DNA from: Idiomarina sp. UBA6142
Lineage (GTDB): Bacteria > Pseudomonadota > Gammaproteobacteria > Enterobacterales > Alteromonadaceae
Length of the DNA: 9,207 nt
Assembly: GCA_002423905.1 (NCBI GenBank)
Contig: DIVC01000070.1
Coordinates: 1 to 9,207, forward strand
Reading direction: 5' to 3'
Shown here piece after piece: positions 6,561-9,207 of this stretch. The notes under the pieces are model-generated. The model searched no databases. It was not told where the DNA came from and saw only the letters and a list, made by a program, of their open reading frames with translations. Position numbers and translations under genes: made by a program. The number at the start of each line of letters is the position of its first letter. Position 1 is the stretch's first letter.

Positions 6561-6589
6561 TTTATACACCGAGCGCAACAAACTTGAAA
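6561..6589 (-). promoter_or_regulatory. Putative promoter of the lipase gene
   Basis: On the minus strand, TTTCAA (6589-6584) and TATAAA (6566-6561) are separated by the ideal 17 nt. The -10 is strong (5 of 6) and the -35 is weak. The predicted leader of about 110 nt contains the palindrome, the FadR-like sequence and the direct repeat. The weak -35 would suit a regulated promoter. Confidence 0.4.
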
Positions 6590-6618
6590 GTATTTTTGCG
6601 GTTTTTTATTGCCTAATG

Positions 6619-6647
6619 CTGAGAAACTGCCGAAAAACCAGTACACT
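6619..6647 (+). promoter_or_regulatory. Putative promoter of yciK
   Basis: CTGAGA (6619-6624) and TACACT (6642-6647) each match the sigma-70 consensus at 4 of 6 positions and are 17 nt apart. The predicted start near 6654 gives a leader of about 29 nt before the ATG at 6683. The spacing and location are good, but the boxes are only moderate. Confidence 0.38.
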
Positions 6648-6682
6648 TCGCATTAATTATTAGCTCCTAGTGTAAGCATAAA

Positions 6683-7429
6683 ATGACAACAATGCATAAT
6701 TACCCGATTCTTCCCACCAGCTTAACTGGAAAAGTTATCCTCGTCACCGGTGCTGGTGATGGCATTGGCAAGCAAGCGGCGCTCACCTTTGCGGGTGCCG
6801 GTGCCACCGTAATACTGCTCGGCCGCACGGTCAAAAAGCTCGAAGCCGTCTACGACCAAATCATTCAGGCCGGCGGTCCCGAGCCGGCTATCGTGCCGCT
6901 CGATATGAAAGGCGCCACGCGCAGCCATTATCAAGCCATGTGCGCTACTATCGTGGAACAATTCGGTCGGCTTGACGGCTTACTTCAAAATGCCAGCTTA
7001 CTCGGAGTGTTATCACCGTTTGAACATATCGATCTCGATAGCTGGAATGATATTATGCAGGTCAACGTCACCGCACAGTTTGTCATGACCCAAGCCTTAA
7101 TGCCGGCGCTCAAACGCGCTGAACAAGCCAGTATCCTATTTACTTCGTCTGGCGTCGGTCGCCGCGGCAAGGCCTTTTGGGGCCCTTATGCGGTCAGTAA
7201 ATTCGCCACCGAGGGTCTAGCGCAAGTGCTGGCCGATGAATATGACGGCACCAGCATTCGTATTAATGTAATTAATCCGGGCGCTACCCGCACCACCATG
7301 CGTTCCAAAGCCTATCCGGCCGAAGATGCAAGTCAATTAAAAACCCCGGCTGAGATCATGCCACTTTATGTCTATTTAATGAGTGACGACTCCAGCGCCG
7401 TCAATGGTCAATCGTTGAATGCGCAATAG
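6683..7429 (+). CDS. yciK: YciK-type short-chain dehydrogenase/reductase
   Basis: A 248-aa classical SDR oxidoreductase, matching E. coli YciK (about 252 aa) along its length. Seen: the cofactor motif TGAGDGIG (22-29), LLGR at 45-48, LDGLLQNASLLG (98-108) in place of the usual NAG, the structural/catalytic Asn128 in MQVNV, Ser156 in FTSSGVG, and YAVSK with Tyr169 and Lys173. The tail KTPAEIMPLYVYLMSDDS is very YciK-like. The catalytic tetrad is complete. The natural substrate of YciK is not established, and the cofactor is probably NADP(H): Arg48 after LLG is compatible but not proof. The start at 6683 is supported by a weak TAAG 6 nt upstream, but an ATG at 6692 (MHNY) matches the E. coli start (MHYQ) better, so 245 aa is possible. 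It is divergent from the lipase gene and separated from the next gene by 87 nt with no clear terminator. Confidence 0.93.
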   Translation: MTTMHNYPILPTSLTGKVILVTGAGDGIGKQAALTFAGAGATVILLGRTVKKLEAVYDQIIQAGGPEPAIVPLDMKGATRSHYQAMCATIVEQFGRLDGLLQNASLLGVLSPFEHIDLDSWNDIMQVNVTAQFVMTQALMPALKRAEQASILFTSSGVGRRGKAFWGPYAVSKFATEGLAQVLADEYDGTSIRINVINPGATRTTMRSKAYPAEDASQLKTPAEIMPLYVYLMSDDSSAVNGQSLNAQ

Positions 7430-7516
7430 CTGAAGTAGCAACAGTAGCGGCAATACTAGCAGCCGCGCCAAGCTTCCGTTACACTCAAGCTTCATGTTAG
7501 TGACTTGAGAGTGCTT

Positions 7517-8548
7517 ATGTTTGTCATGAATTCTGTTGTTGCCAATGCACTACTGCTGACCAGTAGTATCACTATCACTCCACTGAGCAGCCCAACCGAT
7601 ATCCATTGGATTGGGGTCAGCGCACCAAGCCCTGAAGTGGTTTGGATCAGTGGCTCCAATGCCACTATTGGCCGCAGCCTCGACGGTGGCGCTAGTTGGC
7701 AATACTTTAACCCGGTCAACCAAGCGCTCGAATTTCGCGACATTGAAGCCCTCGATAGCGACCATGCCTACGCCTTGAGTATTGGCCGCAATGGTGATTC
7801 GCGGATCTATTACACCGCCAATGGTGGGCAAAATTGGCAATTGCGCTATCGCGCCGGTGGGCAGCAGTTTCTTAACTGCATGGCGATAGCCACCAACGGC
7901 GAAGCTTGGGTGTACGGTGATAGCAGCGAAAATAATTGGGAGATGATTCGTGGTGCCGATGGTCGCAATTGGTTAAGCGCGCGCAACGCCGTCGATAGTC
8001 AACCACTTGCTGGTGAAGGTGGATTCGCTGCCAGCGGCGGCTGTATTCGCTTTGCCAACCAAAGCTGGGCGATAGGTACCGGCAATGCCAGTACCGCCAG
8101 GCTATTGCTGAAACGTGCCACCGGCATTCGCTTTCGGGCTATCGACACCCCCATGCCAGCTGGCCCCAATGCGGGCATCACCAGTGTTTGGCCATTAGCA
8201 CATGATCATGTGCTGTTAGCTGGTGGTGATCTACAGCATCCTGAGGTGCGCCCACGGCTGCTCGAATACCAAAACAATCGCTTTACCGAACTATCCGAAC
8301 CACCCATTGATGGCGCCTTATACAGCTTAACATTGCTACCAGATCAACAGGGGCTATTGGTTAGTAACCCCAATGGTGCTGCGCTGTTACCGAATCGCAC
8401 AGGTAGCTGGCAAAGCTTAACCAACGCAAATGTCTGGAACAGTGCCTGTGCCGGCGATAGTTGTTATTTGGTCGGCAAAGATGGCTATGTGGCGCGCTTC
8501 AATTGGTCAACAACGTCAGACCGCCCAGCAGCTGTCGTACTTGAGTAA
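7517..8548 (+). CDS. BNR/Ycf48-like beta-propeller protein
   Basis: A 343-aa protein with the repeating pattern of sialidase-like or Ycf48-like propellers. There is a clear Asp-box SLDGGASW (54-61), a degenerate one TANGGQNW (100-107), and recurrent blade-like strands such as VVWISGSN, HAYALSIG, EAWVYGDS, HVLLAGGD and CYLVGKDGYVARF. The active-site residues of true sialidases are not evident, so a binding or assembly role is more likely than glycosidase activity; no partner is identifiable. Four cysteines (121, 176, 311, 316) would suit an exported protein. The start at 7517 rests on GAGAG (7507-7511) 5 nt upstream. A TTG at 7505 would add an Arg-containing N-terminus that looks more like a signal peptide, so export is uncertain. 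It may be read through from yciK: no terminator is seen in the 87-nt gap, though a TACACT at 7480-7485 could be a -10. Its 3' end overlaps the opposing rhodanese gene. Confidence 0.75.
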   Translation: MFVMNSVVANALLLTSSITITPLSSPTDIHWIGVSAPSPEVVWISGSNATIGRSLDGGASWQYFNPVNQALEFRDIEALDSDHAYALSIGRNGDSRIYYTANGGQNWQLRYRAGGQQFLNCMAIATNGEAWVYGDSSENNWEMIRGADGRNWLSARNAVDSQPLAGEGGFAASGGCIRFANQSWAIGTGNASTARLLLKRATGIRFRAIDTPMPAGPNAGITSVWPLAHDHVLLAGGDLQHPEVRPRLLEYQNNRFTELSEPPIDGALYSLTLLPDQQGLLVSNPNGAALLPNRTGSWQSLTNANVWNSACAGDSCYLVGKDGYVARFNWSTTSDRPAAVVLE

Positions 8549-9207
8549 AGCCATGCCGTTGCAGGACCCGCGCGGCTACCGCGCTGCGCTGGCCGCTGCG
8601 ACAAATACATAAAATCGGGCGACTACCAAGCTCAGTGCGGTGACTGTAGATAAATTGCGCTAACCGGGTCAGTGGTACATTCATGACCTCTGCGTTGACT
8701 GCCAGGGGTGTCACCGCATGCTCTTGTTGTTCGCGCACATCAATCACTAACGTATTAGTGCCTTCCAACCAATCGGTATCAGCCTCAGGTATCACGTTAT
8801 CCAAATTGCACTCGGGGCAACCATTGGTCAACTCACAAGGCCGCCGCACCACGCTAAAATCGTCATCGATACGACTGCACAATAAACTGTCCGAATGCAC
8901 CATAGGCTGAATCACCGCTGGGTTTTCCTGCTCACCGATAAAGGCAAAGTCAACCCGTAATTGATCCGCACTGCTATGCGGTAATGGTGAGCTCAACAAG
9001 TACACTGGCTGCCGACTCCCGACTCGGAATAAGCGCCGGTCACCAATACTTAAGCAACCATGCACTGGCACAATGCAGTCGATAGGCGCAGGACACTGGG
9101 TGGGAACCTCTAATGGCCAGCCCACCGCATCACGGGCCGCACCACAACCGCTAGCGCATAGCAATTGCGCCAACATGGCAGCAGGGCTGCTTTGATCATG
9201 GGGTTCG
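8499..9207 (-). CDS. Cys-rich protein with C-terminal rhodanese domain, 5' end missing
   Basis: The frame stays open to the right edge; the first Met, at 9176, has no ribosome-binding site, so the true start probably lies outside. Counting from that Met, residues 142-220 form a rhodanese domain: LVIDVREQQEH (143-153), NVPL (166-169), and the active-site loop CRSGQRS with nucleophile Cys192, then VLQRHGF and LLGGL. Single rhodanese domains of this type carry sulfur as persulfide or sense thiols; the acceptor is unknown. The preceding 140 residues I do not recognise. They contain nine cysteines, including C114-x5-C120-xx-C123, which could bind metal. The segment SPAAMLAQLL before and after the first Met might be the tail of a larger enzyme domain, such as an E1/ThiF-like fold, but this is a guess. 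The protein ends soon after LLGGL, and its last 50 bp overlap the propeller gene. Confidence 0.8.
   Translation of the reverse strand, partial: EPHDQSSPAAMLAQLLCASGCGAARDAVGWPLEVPTQCPAPIDCIVPVHGCLSIGDRRLFRVGSRQPVYLLSSPLPHSSADQLRVDFAFIGEQENPAVIQPMVHSDSLLCSRIDDDFSVVRRPCELTNGCPECNLDNVIPEADTDWLEGTNTLVIDVREQQEHAVTPLAVNAEVMNVPLTRLAQFIYSHRTELGSRPILCICRSGQRSAVAARVLQRHGFTQVRQLLGGLTLLTN

Noticed and set aside
6441..6581. N-terminal extension of the lipase frame to an ATG at 6581
   Set aside because: It would bury the lipoprotein signal 47 residues inside the protein, has no ribosome-binding site, and covers the regulatory region; the start at 6440 has GGGGAAG and a perfect lipobox.
6600..6639. GGTTTTT ... 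AAAAACC inverted repeat upstream of yciK, considered as a terminator or attenuator
   Set aside because: The 26-nt loop and A/T-only pairing make a stable structure unlikely; it is probably just AT-rich promoter DNA.
6124..6663. Plus-strand 179-codon open frame across the lipase 5' end and the intergenic region
   Set aside because: It is antisense to the lipase, has no recognisable protein pattern, and runs through promoter-like AT-rich DNA; it is a shadow frame.
7447..7466. Possible hairpin after yciK (GCGGC ... GCCGC with a 10-nt loop)
   Set aside because: Only 5 bp of stem with a long loop and no T-run; not convincing as a terminator.
7484..7509. Inverted repeat CTCAAG ... CTTGAG just upstream of the propeller gene, next to the GAGAG ribosome-binding site
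   Set aside because: Six base pairs with a 14-nt loop is weak, and the HindIII-like CAAGCTT repeats in the same stretch make chance pairing likely.
1..9207. Mobile element, CRISPR array, toxin-antitoxin pair or defence island
   Set aside because: No transposase, integrase, tRNA, short regular repeats or defence-type domains were seen in any frame, and the genes are core or envelope functions.

Overview
The window looks like a chromosomal segment of a gammaproteobacterium, most likely a marine Alteromonadales-type organism (Idiomarina/Pseudoalteromonas/Shewanella-like). The basis is gene content: recognisable SohB, SmrA (YdaL) and YciK homologues, plus a Pla-1/cef (VolA)-type lipase lipoprotein. 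Base composition is even and gene spacing is tight. I see no phage, transposon, CRISPR or RNA gene, and the exact genus cannot be fixed by eye.

Layout. 1-243 (+): C-terminal end of a Yip1/YohC-like membrane protein, closed by a rho-independent terminator. 388-1686 (+): a sodium/proton-coupled dicarboxylate or amino-acid symporter of the GltPh/EAAT family, with its own promoter. A GC-rich hairpin at 1696-1718 separates it from the minus-strand group that follows. 3958 down to 1706 (-): a tightly packed operon of sohB (inner-membrane S49 peptidase), smrA (Smr-domain nuclease-like protein, ATGA overlap) and an uncharacterised exported protein (4-nt gap). 6440-4068 (-): a large lipase lipoprotein with its own terminator at 4015-4044. 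That terminator abuts the putative sohB promoter. 6441-6682: a regulatory region of about 240 bp between the divergent lipase and yciK genes. It holds a candidate promoter in each direction, a 10-bp palindrome, a FadR-operator-like sequence and a 12-bp direct repeat. 6683-7429 (+): yciK (SDR oxidoreductase). 7517-8548 (+): a BNR/Ycf48-like beta-propeller protein. 8499-9207 (-): a cysteine-rich protein with a C-terminal rhodanese domain, running off the right edge and overlapping the propeller gene tail-to-tail by 50 bp.

How the genes fit together. In E. coli yciK and sohB are divergent neighbours. Here the same divergent arrangement is kept, but the lipase gene and its control region lie between them. 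The lipase probably releases fatty acids from external (lyso)phospholipid at the cell surface, and the FadR-like sequence in its leader would make sense for such a gene. The remaining genes are mostly ordinary housekeeping or envelope functions. I do not see convincing evidence of a wholly new multi-gene system. The most testable leads are the lipase control region, the coupled sohB-smrA-exported-protein operon, and the unrecognised Cys-rich N-terminal part fused to rhodanese.
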